Source: Oasisia sp. SBJ-2009
Taxonomy: Eukaryota; Annelida; Polychaeta; Sabellida; Siboglinidae
Assembly: GCA_964017155.1 (NCBI GenBank)
Contig: OZ024863.1
Span: 40,563,617-40,627,616, forward strand
Length of the DNA stretch: 64,000 nt
Direction: 5' to 3'
Shown: one piece after another, positions 1 to 13,000 of the stretch
Layout of the letters: each line of letters opens with the position of its first letter
How positions within the stretch are numbered: position 1 is the stretch's first letter
Made by a program: the position numbers and the translations under genes
Notes under the pieces: generated by a model
Told to the model about the DNA's origin: nothing
Databases searched by the model: none
Seen by the model: the letters and a program-made list of their open reading frames with translations, nothing else

Positions 1-1496
1 ACAAACTACTCTTCACATATATTATATGTATATGTATACACACACTTTAGGTTACAAAATAAAATCACTAACATTACGAATAAACCAAACTAGCGTAAAA
101 CTCACCGGCAATGCGGTCCCGGCAAGACATCTCGACACCGTTCAGTATTCTAATCGAATTTGGAGACACTGAATATTCTTATTCGATTTGATATTCGATT
201 CGTATTAGAAATTTCGACGATATTCGATTCGATATTCTATTCGAATTAAATTCCAGATTCGTCCCATCCTTATTGTGTAGTTGATAGCTTGTGGCTTACA
301 AGGATCAGCCATCACACATGGTCTTCAACCTTGCTTCGTGTGTGACCACCTCTGGGCAATTAAGACATTTGGGCTGATTTTTAAGCACTTTCCAGTTCAG
401 TCAATTGTTTTATAAACAAGTACAAGGAGATAGTAAAATCTATATAAAATGTCTGCATTAATAAGCAATGCAGGAATTAAAACGCACTGGTCTTTTCTGG
501 ACACATGAGTTGAAAATAGCTGTCTAAGACTCTAAGTCATGTTTCCATCAATTTTTGTAATTTGGGGAGAAATACATCTTATAATCTGATCTTTCAGTGT
601 TCAACTAAGATATAGAAGTCTCTTATAGAAAATTTATCGTTACAAAAATTGGTTGAATGAGTATTTATTATGTTAGTTTTTTTCTCAAAATGCAAGCATT
701 TTTGGCCAATTTGCCGTATTACGAATACGAATACATTTATTTCAGGTAAAAACCCATATACAATCGGTACATACATTAGAACATCTAAGTAGACTAATTA
801 AAGAGCCAATATGTTAAAAAAAATTAAAATGAATAGATAAAAAAAACAATAAGGTTATGAGTTAGATAAATGTAAAATTGTAGAAAAACAGATAAAATAA
901 TGAGCAATATACAGGATGTGATTGTAAAATAAATATGCAATTAATTCATACAAATAAACACCTTTTGAAAAGTAAGTTATATAAACAACTTACTGACTTT
1001 AAAATATATATATATATATATATAATATATAATAAATAATAATGAAGTTATATGCGAGAGATGGTGACTATCTTACATATTTACTGTATACAATTAATTG
1101 GCCCAGCGGTCGGCGTCACAAAGTTGTACTGAATCCATTACTGAGAATACTATTTCCATGATACACCAGTGACAATGTCCCACTTGCACATCTTTGTGGT
1201 GAAGTTTTCAATTATTCCAGATCACTGGTAAGGATCAGAACTGATTCTAAAGAGCAAAATTTATTTAAAGTGCTCCTAATTTTAATGAAATGGTCCTCGG
1301 TTCAGTTGCCTCAACGAATAATTCAAAATAAACCATTTTTAAAGTTTACGTGTGGTGAACAGGAATGTGCGAAACTTGGATGTGAATTAATAATTCATTT
1401 CCGCAAGGCAGTTCACATGGGTGAGAGTGTGAACTGGTCTGACCACCCTGGGTCCAATACTGACTGTTTATGGCGTGTGTTTGTTTCTGTTTGCAG
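1..1496. other. Intron of PRKCSH; AT-rich, with TTCGAT-type repeat and (TA)n
   Basis: No coding exon is recognisable here. Bases about 130-270 are a degenerate ATTCGATTCG/GATATTC repeat ending in GATTCGTCCCATCC. That resembles the inner edge of a hAT-type short element, but no second terminus is visible. Bases about 1002-1030 are a short (TA)n tract. By position this is the intron before the penultimate PRKCSH exon. Confidence 0.5.
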
Positions 1497-2223
1497 CAAG
1501 TGGAGCCACTGGGACGGACCTGAGAGCAACAAGTACTCGGTGATGAAGTTTGAAAAGGGACAGAACTGTTGGAACGGCCCAGACCGCTCCGTCAAGGTAC
1601 GCATGCACACATATACATGTTTGTTGAGATAAAACATGTTGATCGTTAGATGGGTGCTTTGCACACAGATGAATAACTTTTTTGGCAATGTCCAAAAGAT
1701 ACATTAAAATAATTGTATCATTGTCCAATGGTTTCATTGAAACAACAAAACATGATTCACAAATAAGATGTAGTTTGCCTCAGATGAGATACATGTGATT
1801 TGTTATGAAATTAGTTCGAAAACAGACAACTGCAGTTTTTTTTACTGAAGACAGACCTTTTACATTTGTAACTTTATATGTCGCTGTCTTGTGTTAGCAT
1901 GATGCTTTGTTTAATTTGTTTTCATTTTGAAGAAACTGGAGAAGTTATTTTGGTGGTTGCATATAGAACTAACGATGAATACTTGAAACATGAGTGGTGA
2001 TGTTTATGTTTAGAGGTGTGGGTGAGTGCTGGATTGTGTCATCGCCATGACGATTGTGTCTGATGGTGGGTTCTGTTGCCAGGTGAACGTGAACTGTGGC
2101 AAGGAGAACCAGTTGCTAACGGCGACCGAGCCAAACAAGTGTGAATACGAGTTCCAGTTTGTGACGCCGACCGCATGTTCTCAAGTGCCGGCGCCTGCGG
2201 ACGAAAGTCACGACGAGCTGTAA
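1497..2223 (+). CDS. PRKCSH: Glucosidase II beta subunit, last two coding exons (partial at 5' end)
   Basis: This is the C-terminus of the regulatory subunit of ER alpha-glucosidase II, which trims glucose from N-glycans. Two exons are visible: 1497-1596 (acceptor tttgcag, donor AAG|gtacgc, phase 0) and 2083-2223 (acceptor ttgccag, stop TAA). The joined peptide runs from KWSHWDGPESNKYSVMKFE to CSQVPAPADESHDEL. It forms the end of the mannose-6-phosphate-receptor homology (MRH) lectin domain. The Arg of GPDRS and the Glu and Tyr of EPNKCEY sit where the mammalian subunit has its mannose-binding residues. The last four residues, HDEL, are the ER-retrieval signal. Upstream exons should lie to the left of the window; I found none in 1-1496. 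The match to the family is strong and in register over about 80 residues. Confidence 0.95.
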
Positions 2224-2913
2224 CAGCCGCATACCTTTATATCACATCGCTTTCGTCGTCACCTTTGTAAATTCAATTCTGTTATCTGCGACCGGTGCGG
2301 ATCTGGCAGCAGTTAGGGAGCAGTCATTATTTATCACAGAATGGGCCATACGATGGAATGGGCTCGGCTTCTATGCACTGCTTTTAGGAATTTATTGAGT
2401 TTTGTTGTTGACGATATTGGGACGGTCAAATTTCAAATTTATGCCTGTGGACGTGTTTATACGGTAGGTTACATTTTGGTGTATATGATTTGGGGTGGGT
2501 TATATTTCAATGTTTGTCCCTGCCATCCAACATTCCTGATGAATAATGAACACTCCCTTATTGGGGTCAGAGACGCCTGATGTGATTCACGGTCGATATC
2601 ATTTGTTGCATCAGGAATTTATTATTAGTAGAAATTGTGTGCAATTAGCATTTCCAATGTCTTCAGTGTAGTGTTGAGGCTAGTGAGTGGATTTCTAAAT
2701 TCTGCCTATGCAATACGGTAGAGATTTGATTGAATTGAACAGATTTTCTTCATGAATAATGTTGCGACTTCATTCTGTCTATATACATAGGCGTTCTGCT
2801 TTACACTGTCATGTTAACATCATCTGTTGTACATAATCCTAAGGGCACATCAGATACTGGCTCTTGACTGATTATGTCATTTTGTCATGAGCTGATATTT
2901 GCTGTGCAACAAA

Positions 2914-2919
2914 AATAAA
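2914..2919 (+). promoter_or_regulatory. PRKCSH: Poly(A) signal, PRKCSH
   Basis: AATAAA lies 691 bases after the HDEL stop codon and is followed within about 70 bases by a T/G-rich stretch. It is the first canonical hexamer seen downstream, so the 3' UTR is inferred to be about 0.7 kb. Confidence 0.6.
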
Positions 2920-3329
2920 ACTGATATTCTATTAAGCATGTACTATCTATTTGTCGCATCGGTATTTAGTGTCACTTCAAATATTGTTGTATGTTCTACT
3001 CTGCCAGATATTTCTTGAGACAACTTCATCGTGGCAACTTGTCCTTCCTTTCTGAATGCTGTCGCCTTTTCAGAATATTATAGTTCTGGTTACCCAAACA
3101 GGTTACTTAGTTTGTGTTCAAATGCCTATCTCTCAAGAAATAAGTACTTCAAGAAAATAACCAAAGAAAGAATATGTGTGTCCTACCTACTTTGTATATA
3201 TACTGTAGGTAAGAGTTGAGTATGTGTAACTTGAAAAAGGAATATCACTACGAAACACCCTCTGGAGGGTCTCGTACTTCTCTCCCAAAACATACAGGGT
3301 TACCAGAAATGGTTCGCACTAGGGTTACC

Positions 3330-5035
3330 AAGGGTGGGTGGATGATAGTAGGGTAATCAAAGGTGGGTGGATGATAGTAGGGTAATCAAAGGTGGGTGGG
3401 AGATAGTATGGTCATCAAGGGTGGGTGGGTGGGAGATAGTAGAGTCATCAAGGGTGGGTGGGTGATAGTAGAGTCATCAAGGGTGGGTGGGTGATAGTAG
3501 TCATCAAGGGTGGGTGGGTGGGTGATAGTAGAGTCATCAAGGGTGGGTGGGTGATAGTAGTCATCAAGGGTGGGTGGGTGGGTGATAGTAGAGTCATCAA
3601 GGGTGGGTGGGTGGGTGATAGTAGAGTCATCAAGGGTGGGTGGGTGATAGTAGTCATCAAGGGTGGGTGGGTGATAGTAGAGTCATCAAGGGTGGGTGGG
3701 TGATAGTAGAGTCATCAAGGGTGGGTGGGTGATAGTAGAGTCATCAAGGGTGGGTGGGTGATAGTAGAGTCATCAAGGGTGGGTGGGTGATAGTAGTCAT
3801 CAAGGGTGGGTGGGTGATAGTAGAGTCATCAAGGGTGGGTGGGTGGGAGATAGTAGGGTCATCAAGGGTGGGTGGGTGATAGTAGAGTCATCAAGGGTGG
3901 GTGGGTGATAGTAGAGTCATCAAGGGTGGGTGGGTGATAGTAGAGTCATCAAGGGTGGGTGGGTGATAGTAGTCATCAAGGGTGGGTGGGTGATAGTAGA
4001 GTCATCAAGGGTGGGTGGGTGGGAGATAGTAGGGTCATCAAGGGTGGGTGGGTGATAGTAGAGTCATCAAGGGTGGGTGGGTGATAGTAGTCATCAAGGG
4101 TGGGTGGGTGGGTGATAGTAGGGTCATCAAGGGTGGGTGGGTGGGTGATAGTAGGGTCATCAAGGGTGGGTGGGTGGGAGATAGTAGGGTCATCAAGGGT
4201 GGGTGGGTGATAGTAGAGTCATCAAGGGTGGGTGGGTGATAGTAGAGTCATCAAGGGTGGGTGGGTGATAGTAGTCATCAAGGGTGGGTGGGTGGGTGAT
4301 AGTAGGGTCATCAAGGGTGGATGGGTGGGTGATAGTAGGGTCATCAAGGGTGGGTGGGTGATAGTAGAGTTATCAAGGGTGGGTGGGTGACAGTAGAGTC
4401 ATCAAGGGTGGGTGGGTGATAGTAGAGTCATCAAGGGTGGGTGGGTGATAGTAGAGTCATCAAGGGTGGGTTGGAGATAGTAGGGTCATCAAGGGTGGGT
4501 GGGTGATAGTAGGGTCATCAAGGGTGGGTGGGTGATAGTAGAGTCATCAAGGGTGGGTTGGAGATAGTAGGGTCATCAAGGGTGGGTGGGTGATAGTAGA
4601 GTCATCAAGGGTGGGTGGGTGATAGTAGAGTCATCAAGGGTGGGTTGGAGATAGTAGGGTCATCAAGGGTGGGTGGGTGATAGTAGAGTCATCAAGGGTG
4701 GGTGGGTGATAGTAGAGTCATCAAGGGTGGGTTGGAGATAGTAGGGTCATCAAGGGTGGGTGGGTGATAGTAGAGTCATCAAGGGTGGGTGGGTGACAGT
4801 AGAGTCATCAAGGGTGGGTGGGTGGGTGATAGTAGGGTCATCAAGGGTGGGTGGGAGATAGTAGGGTCATCAAGGGTGGGTTGGAGATAGTAGGGTCATC
4901 AAGGGTGGGTGGGTGATAGTAGAGTCATCAAGGGTGGGTTGGAGATAGTAGGGTCATCAAGGGTGGGTGGGTGATAGTAGAGTCATCAAGGGTGGGTTGG
5001 AGATAGTAGGGTCATCAAGGGTGGGTGGGTGGGTG
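3330..5035. repeat. G-rich minisatellite, about 26-33-bp units, 1.7 kb
   Basis: About 58 units are built on GGGTGGGTGGGTGATAGTAG followed by (ag)GTCATCAA. Variants carry two, three or four GGGT steps, GGTTGGAGATAG, or loss of AGAG. The units with extra GGGT give an uninterrupted (GGGT)3GGG run, a canonical G-quadruplex motif on the + strand. The array lies between the PRKCSH 3' end and the STK11 promoter. The open frames read through it are repeat artefacts. Confidence 0.95.
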
Positions 5036-5485
5036 GGTGATAACAGGGTTACCTAGGGTGGATGACGGTAAGGATACCAAGGATGAACAATGGTAAGTTT
5101 ACGTTGTGGTTGTCTTGGCAACAATACCACTTCAGTTGATTCTGGTATCTATTGGCTGTAGGCCTACCTCGGGTAGGTTAATTCTGGCAGGTGTTTGTAG
5201 AAAGTTGATTATGGTAACTTGGCTTACAGCCACTAAATTACAGAATCAATGTAGGCCAAGGTATTGAGCATTGTTCACAGTGTTTAAGTCACCTATTGCT
5301 GGTGATTGTGTGAATTAAACCTTTGTATGAGACAGTTGTTTTAAACATTTTCTAACTTATGAGACCATCTCACCTTATGAGACATTTGGAGCAGAGTTCT
5401 GTGCTATTGCAACACCCATTAAGGGCATCACTCAATAGTGAAATCTTTGTGTAATGCTAGTCTTGTATGATGACACCGTCTAAGG

Positions 5486-5830
5486 CAGGGGTTTCCAAAC
5501 TGTTGCCTGTGGGCAGGCCACTGGCTTGTTTTGAGTGGTCCCCAGAAATGTTACTAACGTTAAGCACAATGTGCTCAACTGCATTTTTTCATTTGAGTAA
5601 ACCACATTTCACACTGGAATGTGTATAACTGGTTGGAATGTTATGCAAAAATTAATGGGATCGTTATAATTTTAATAAAATTTTGATTTGACCAAATGCA
5701 TATACCTAAATGTCATCGTTATAATTTAAATATAATTTTGACTTAACCAAATGAACATGTTCACAGTGTTCCACATTGGTTCTTGCAGCCACAATGATAG
5801 AGCTCAAAGAAATTAATTTGGGAAGCCCTG
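5486..5830. mobile_element. hAT-like non-autonomous element, about 345 bp
   Basis: The left end is CAGGGGTTTCCAAACT. The right end, read inward, is CAGGGCTTCCCAAATT, so the terminal inverted repeats match at most positions and begin with CAG as in hAT elements. The flanking 8-mers gtctaagg and gtcaaatt match at five of eight positions, consistent with an old target duplication. No transposase is present. Confidence 0.6.
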
Positions 5831-6544
5831 GTCAAATTCAGAGCATAATTACAATCGACCAAATGCCAGTGTAACAGGCTGGGGTTGGCTAGGCCAGGAT
5901 TGCACAGTCGAAGAGTGTTGTGTACGCCGGTGGATATAAGAGTTAGTCACTGTCTTGATCAACACAAATTTATTACAACATGTTGTTGTTCAGGTTCTGT
6001 TTTATTCTTACAAGGTTGTTTCACCACAGGCACGTATCTGCATCTAATAAAGATCAGTTATTTTATACATGACATGCATTATTGTCTTTACACTAATACC
6101 CCTCATTACAGAAATGGGTGAATGTATAAATTTAACAAAAATATATATTTAACTGTTCGGTCAAAAACAAAAGACAGAGAGAGACAGAGAACATGTGATG
6201 AATGAATACAAGCTATACCACATTTCAAACTGAATACAATAAAAATCCTTGAGTGTTCCATTGTACTGTCTTTATAAATTAACTCCTAGCTTATTTGCAT
6301 TGTTATGTAGTCATATAATTTGAAACTTGAATTTGGCTATATGGATTGAAGGGTCAGCAGATTTTTATTAAAACTTATTTGAACACATCTCAAAGTCCTT
6401 CACTCAAATGTACTGTTTTATTTCAATTGTTTACTACTGTATAAGTGCTGACTGGTAAAAATAGTTTTGTCAATGAAAACGACAGTTAACAGCTGTTTGA
6501 AACATGGTCAGTGGTGTTATATTATTGTGGTTAAATTAATTCCT

Positions 6545-6602
6545 AAATAAGTTAATCACATACAAATCAACAGAATCTTGGAGCCATGAATAATATATTC
6601 CA
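6545..6602. repeat. Fragment of fold-back family
   Basis: The segment contains TAAGTTAATCACATAC and then CTTGGAGCCATGAATAATAT. It matches the flank of the fold-back elements at 9841-10128 and 29351-29463. Confidence 0.6.
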
Positions 6603-6880
6603 TATTATCACATTATTTGAAGAAAAAATACATTTTGTCAATGTTTGATGTTATTCGTTCGTGAATAAACCAATATTGTATTCTTCCTGCATGGGGTTTT
6701 ACTTCTCAGTATTTTTAGTATGTAAATTGTAATATTCCCGTCATGAAAAACGCCAGTCTCATCAAAACACCAGCGGGGGGATTTCGGTAATGTTTGAATA
6801 AATTAGAAGAAAGGTAGGCGCTGTATCAGTGCTGCCATCGCATAACCCACGTCGTTCACACATTGTTCACATTGACAGCT

Positions 6881-6889
6881 TATATATAA
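6881..6889 (+). promoter_or_regulatory. STK11: Candidate TATA box, STK11
   Basis: TATATATAA lies about 165 bases before the STK11 start codon. It is the only TATA-like motif in a suitable place; a transcription start near 6912 is inferred. A TATA-less start elsewhere is possible. Confidence 0.35.
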
Positions 6890-6951
6890 CGTGCAGTTTT
6901 TGATTAGCGTATCGTAGTGGCACAACAAATCTCGATAGGACATATGCCATC

Positions 6952-7005
6952 ATGGCGGTGGCCTTCACGATGATGTGCCGACTGGTTGTTGTTGTTGTTT
7001 CTTAA
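6952..7005 (+). CDS. Upstream ORF in STK11 leader (17 codons)
   Basis: An ATG in good context (catcATGG) opens [17 protein letters not shown] and stops at TAA, 47 bases before the kinase start. A second, five-codon upstream ORF starts at 7015 and ends at 7032. If transcription begins near 6912, both lie in the mRNA leader. They are more likely to limit translation than to make stable peptides. Confidence 0.35.
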   Translation: MAVAFTMMCRLVVVVVS

Positions 7006-7052
7006 AACTTGACCATGCATCCGTGGTTATAAAGCACTTTATTGTCTGGAAA

Positions 7053-10000
7053 ATGGAAAGTAATCCCACCGATTTATGTTACGAGAGCGATCATACTGCA
7101 GAAAGCGAGTTTAATGTCATAAACTATTTCAACGACGATGATTCGAATTTATTTTTTCACCGGGTCGATTCCGACCAAATCATCTACCAGCCGAGGCAAA
7201 AAAAGGCTAAGTTGTTTGGACAATATATCATGGGTGATATCTTAGGAGAAGGATCATATGGTAAAGTGAAAGAATGCTTAGATTCAAAGACTCTTTGCCG
7301 AAGAGCTGTAAAAATTCTAAAAAAGAAGAAGCTTCGTAAAATCCCAAACGGAGAAGCCAACGTGAAGAGGTACGAATTCGGGTATTCTGACTGATATGTT
7401 CTGTATCTGTATTGTTAACTGGCAAAATGGACACCCATATTTCTCCTCAGCAGCGCATACTATCTCACATGGACAATGAATTGTTTTTAATGACATAATT
7501 TTATTTTAATTATGCTTTTTTAAAAGCTAAATAAATTAAGACATGTGGGACAGTGGGATGATACCCAGAGGTCAGGGCTACCACATTACATGAAACAAGT
7601 GTTCACAACTTTTATAAAAACAGGCAAAGGTAAAGTTGATGGTCCAACGCCCACAGATTCATTCCCGAGACTAAAATTGATACCATACACAATTTATGCA
7701 AGAAGGAAGTTAGCTTTTGCTTCTAGGGAAACAATAATATTGGCTACCGGAAATGTTGAATATATCTGTGCTCATGAATTATGTACACTGTAATTGAAAC
7801 CAGTAGAGGCTATGGTGTGGGTAGGGTAGAAGAGCATGCTACTGAGAATGGGTGTCGGGTGAGTCTAATTAGCAGTGAGTCTTCTGCAAATTTTGTGTGA
7901 ATCACACCAGTAATATAATGTAATGAACTAATGATTTACAAACATGACATAATTACAGGGAAATTGGCCTGCTGAGACGTCTCGACCATCAAAACGTTAT
8001 ACGCCTGTATGATGTTCTGCACAATGAGGAAAAACAGAAGATGTATCCTTTCGTGATAAGTTTTATGGTAGACCTGTGTAAGACACTTAGGAAACTAAAA
8101 GTAATTGATCAGTGACAGACTGACAGCCACGTAAGTAAAAAATGTTGTCCTTTCAGAACTAGATATATTGATTGCTTCTAATCACTTTTCACAGTGATAT
8201 GTATAATTTATGTTGGCATTTCTATGCTAAGGTAAACCTATATGTCAGTTTTTAAATTGCTTACAATTTATAAACATTGTGGTTAACCTAGTAATAATAA
8301 ATCCATATAAATGGATTAGCCAACATTATGGAATCAGTTACACTAAACCCAAATTCTTTTGGAGCACACAATTGGACCATAGTGGTGACAATAATTGTAA
8401 AAAAAAATTATTAGGTTACACATTTATCTGAAGCAGTAAGAAATTGTGTTATATTTTTAGTTCCATTAATATTTGCTCTGTGACACCCAGACATGGGGTC
8501 AAATACATTGAAATGTATTTTAATATAAATACTCTTGAGGGATACAAATACTTTAACATACATATAAGTAGCTAAAAGAAAAGCAACTCATATTGAGACA
8601 TCCAGTTTATAGGCATAATTTGTATTTTGCTTATATGACAGGCAGACCAGTGCTAGGGAGTATTGTTATTGCTAACTACATCACAACTAACTTATGGAAT
8701 AATTCTGCGCCATCCACCATTAGCTCTCAGAAGTCAGAACCCATTGGAGATCTGTTTTTGTTGTTGTAATTTTGCATACGTATTTTCATTGTACATTTAA
8801 GGAATTTGTAGTTAATTAGTCTTTTGTAAGGGTATCTCAGGGCCTCCAAAAAAATTGTTTGCGATACGCCTGAGTTAACCCATTAACCTTGAGTTAACTT
8901 GTTATTGTTGAGCACTATCATTTTAGATGCATGCATTTGTAATCTTGTCTACGAGAAAACATTGCATTTCTGTCCTTGTGTTGCCTTGACCATTGTCCAC
9001 AGGTACTTGGTAGTTGAATATTGTGTCGGTGGACTTCAGGATATGCTTGACTATGCACCCGGCAAGAAATTTCCCATCTGGCAAGCACACGAGTAAGGCT
9101 TTTCGAATACATTCACGCTTACCTGATACACTGTTATTGCCCTGTCTTGGCCAGTAGTTTGATATGGTAGTATAACATTTAGTCGTATTAATGTATGTGT
9201 GAGCAGCTGTATATAAGTGACTACTGACAGTGACAGGTCTTTGTACAGGATAAAATTATTGCGAGTCCAGATATTTTGTGGTAGACACATGCATGTGAAC
9301 TGACATACAAATATGAGCCAGTCGAGATGTGTATTATGCCCTGACTGCTGAAATAAATAACAAACATGTTTGACATCCATTTACAAAGCGTAATCAACAA
9401 TTATATATGATTTCTTAGGACCTTTTTTGCTTCTAACATCTAGCAAAGTTTCTACCCGTCCCAAATGCATTTTACCCATCCAATAGATGGGTGAACAAAT
9501 CTCTAGATAAAGCCGTGAATACCACTGGCATTTGTTTGCAGCTACTTCCACCAGTTATTGCGAGGGCTGGAGTATCTGCACAGTCAGAGCATCGTCCACA
9601 AGGACATCAAGCCGGGCAACCTGCTCATTGCCACCAACGAAGTCGTCAAGATAACAGACCTAGGAGTGGCAGAGGTTCGCCATCTAAAATCTTGCTGTGT
9701 CAAAATTGGCGATGTACCATATAACGTATGGATTTTTATATCTTTTAGTTTATTTTAACACATGACTATCACTATTTTAGGGGTACGGTTAAAATGATGT
9801 GGCAAATTCGATCTAAGAAACACTTGTTGGTGTTAGTGAATATATTTTTCATGGCTCCAAGAATGGTTTATTGTAATATAATTAACTTACTTTGGAGCTT
9901 GGTGTCGAAGCTGAGTACAACGTTTTGACCTGTCATCTACGGGCCTTGTTCACGTACTTGTGTCACGTGTGTTGTCTCAGGTTTCGGTGGGATAATTATC

Positions 10001-13000
10001 CGGCCGAAATCTGAGGCAACACACGTGACACCAGTACGTGAACAAGGCCCGTAGATGATGGGTCGAAACGTCGTACTCGGCTTCGACTTTAAGCTCCAAA
10101 GTAAGTAAGTTAATTATATTACAATAAACTTGTTGGTGTTTTTGTGTCAGGTGCTAGATATCTACATGACAAGTGACATATGTCGGACAAGTCAAGGGTC
10201 GCCGGCCTTCCAGCCACCAGAGATAGCCAACGGTGACGAGGAGTTCTCAGGCTTCAAGGTGGACATTTGGTCATCCGGAGTGACACTGTGAGTGACAGAC
10301 ACATAGGGGTGGACAGTCACTTGGGCATCTTTGTGGGCCGAATACTAATTACACATGTGTACACTTAAGAACATTTTCCACCTCCAGATCTTATAACTTG
10401 TGCACACAGATGTGAAACATCACAGAGTAGTTTTTATAGTTTGGAAAACTGTGAAAAACAATCCAGACTAATTTATGCTCCGTGGAACAATCATTGGAAA
10501 TAAGCAAATTGCGCTGGAAAATAATTAATTTCCTCCTTTCATTTTATGGTATGAACATTAAAATCTATAAGAACTACAACCAATGACAAATTTCACACAA
10601 ATATAGACTTATCCACCGTAACATTCTTGTGTAATGTTTAATGCACTGATAATGGCTTCACCCGTTCAGTGCAAAATGTATACACAATTTAGTAAGTTAT
10701 TGTTATACGTGCTTACAGCTGCAATGTAATCAATGAATGTGCACAATTTGAATTTTGTTGATAGTATTTAAATATAAACTTCACTTACAATAAAATATAT
10801 AATAAAAATTATATTGTCATTGCACAGTTCTGGAAAGACTAAATATAACGGTGAAAGAAAAATATGCTGTCATAATGGTTGGAAAAGTATACGATACACT
10901 CGTTCGGTGCAAAATGTATACACAATTTAGTAAGTTATTGTTACATGTGCTTACAGCTGCAATGTAATCAATGAATGTGCACAATTTTAATTCTGTTGAT
11001 AGTATTTAAATATAAACTTCACTTACAATAAAATATATAATAAAAATTATATTGTCATTGCACAGTTCTGGAAAGACTAAATATAACGGTGAAAGAAAAA
11101 TATGCTGTTATAATGGTTGGAAAAGTATACGATACACTCGTTCGGTGCAAAATGTATACACAATTTAGTAAGTTATTGTTACATGTGCTTACAGCTGCAA
11201 TGTAATCAATGAATGTGCACAATTTGAATTTTGTTGATAGTATTTAAATATAAACTTCACTTACAATAAAATATATAATAAAAATTATATTGTCATTGCA
11301 CAGTTCTGGAAAGACTAAATATAACGGTGAAAGAAAAATATGCTGTCATAATGGTTGGAAAAGTATACGATACACTCGTTCAGTGCAAAATGTATACACA
11401 ATTTAGTAAGTTATTGTTACATGTGCTTACAGCTGCAATGTAATCAATGAATGTGCACAATTTGAATTTTGTTGATAGTATTTAAATATAAACTTCACTT
11501 ACAATAAAATATATAATAAAAATTATATTGTCATTGCACAGTTCTGGAAAGACTAAATATAACGGTGAAAGAAAAATATGCTGTCATAATGGTTGGAAAA
11601 GTATACGATACACTCGTTCGGTGCAAAATGTATACACAATTTAGTAAGTTATTGTTACATGTGCTTACAGCTGCAATGTAATCAATGAATGTGCACAATT
11701 TGAATTTTGTTGATAGTATTTAAATATAAACTTCACTTACAATAAAATATATAATAAAAATTATATTGTCATTGCACAGTTCTGGAAAGACTAAATATAA
11801 CGGTAAAAGGAGAATATGCTGTCATAATGGTCGGAAACATTTACGATACACTATATTTTCTAGTTGTGATGGCCAACTTATTTTTTTTCAAGTGTGAAAG
11901 AAATCTCTCAGGGACAGTTTTTACTGCCATTGAATCTTGTTTAGGTTACAGGGTGAGCTTGCAATAGACATCAAGTAAAACATATCCAATGAAGCAGCCA
12001 AATCACACATTAATTATGTATTTAATCTTGAAACCAGAGGTTTTTTCATGTCGCAACACCACGCACCGTGCAGACTCGAAACAATGGCAGATCAGAAAGT
12101 ACCAAGACCTGAGTGTTATGTTGTAGCAGCTTGGTTAACACCTGTGTTACCTGAATGTGTCTTTGTTGTAGATATAACTTCACAACTGGGAAGTATCCGT
12201 TTGAAGGAGACAACATCTTCCGGCTGTTTGAGAATATAGCAAGTGGTGAATACACGATACCAACTGAACTGGATAGCTCGCTGGCCGAGTTGTTAAGACG
12301 TAGGTAGATATTTGGTGCAGCTCTGTTTGTCTCGGGTATATGTTTACTAGTGAATACCCAAGAAAAACAGCCGAATTCCGTCATTTATGGGCGATGTCGT
12401 CGCATGGCTGGCATTCGGATTGATGAATGATGCGCAAAGTTATGTTTATAAATCAGTATGATTATCCTTGAGGTTTTCTGTTCGCTAAAACACCCATCAC
12501 TGCACTGTAATCAAAATTATGTTGCTACTGGTCATGTATGTTCTTCTACTTCCAGATCTCCTAGAATATAACCCGGCCAACAGGCCAACGATCAGAGAAA
12601 TCAGAGAGTACAGGTGAGTCAATTTGCACAAAGTATATTTGTCAGCAATGTCACTTACATACACACAATATCTGCTACCGGTATGATTTATAATATCGAC
12701 TAAAATTTTGTTGCGTACTTGTGTGTATATAATATGGGGTTTTGATCTGAAACAGAAGTGTTTGTATATAAGAAATGTAACCAGTGCATGGCCTATGAGC
12801 ATAATATCACTTAATTTATACTTTTAAATTTGTTGACAAGCTCAAGCTTCTGGCACATGTGAGATGTTAATTGACCTATGACATTACCCATGATGCCTCG
12901 TGCAGCAGAACACCGAACTGGCTTATTTATTTTACAGGAACTCTGCTGTGTTGTTGTGGGAAAGTGTGACATTATTGAACATCAAAGATCAATTTAACCT

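Larger units (their letters stand above)
5036..6880. other. Intergenic region between PRKCSH and STK11
   Basis: No supported exon is seen. It contains the hAT-like element at 5486-5830 and a fragment of the fold-back family at about 6545-6602. The rest is AT-rich unique-looking sequence leading into the STK11 promoter. Confidence 0.6.
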
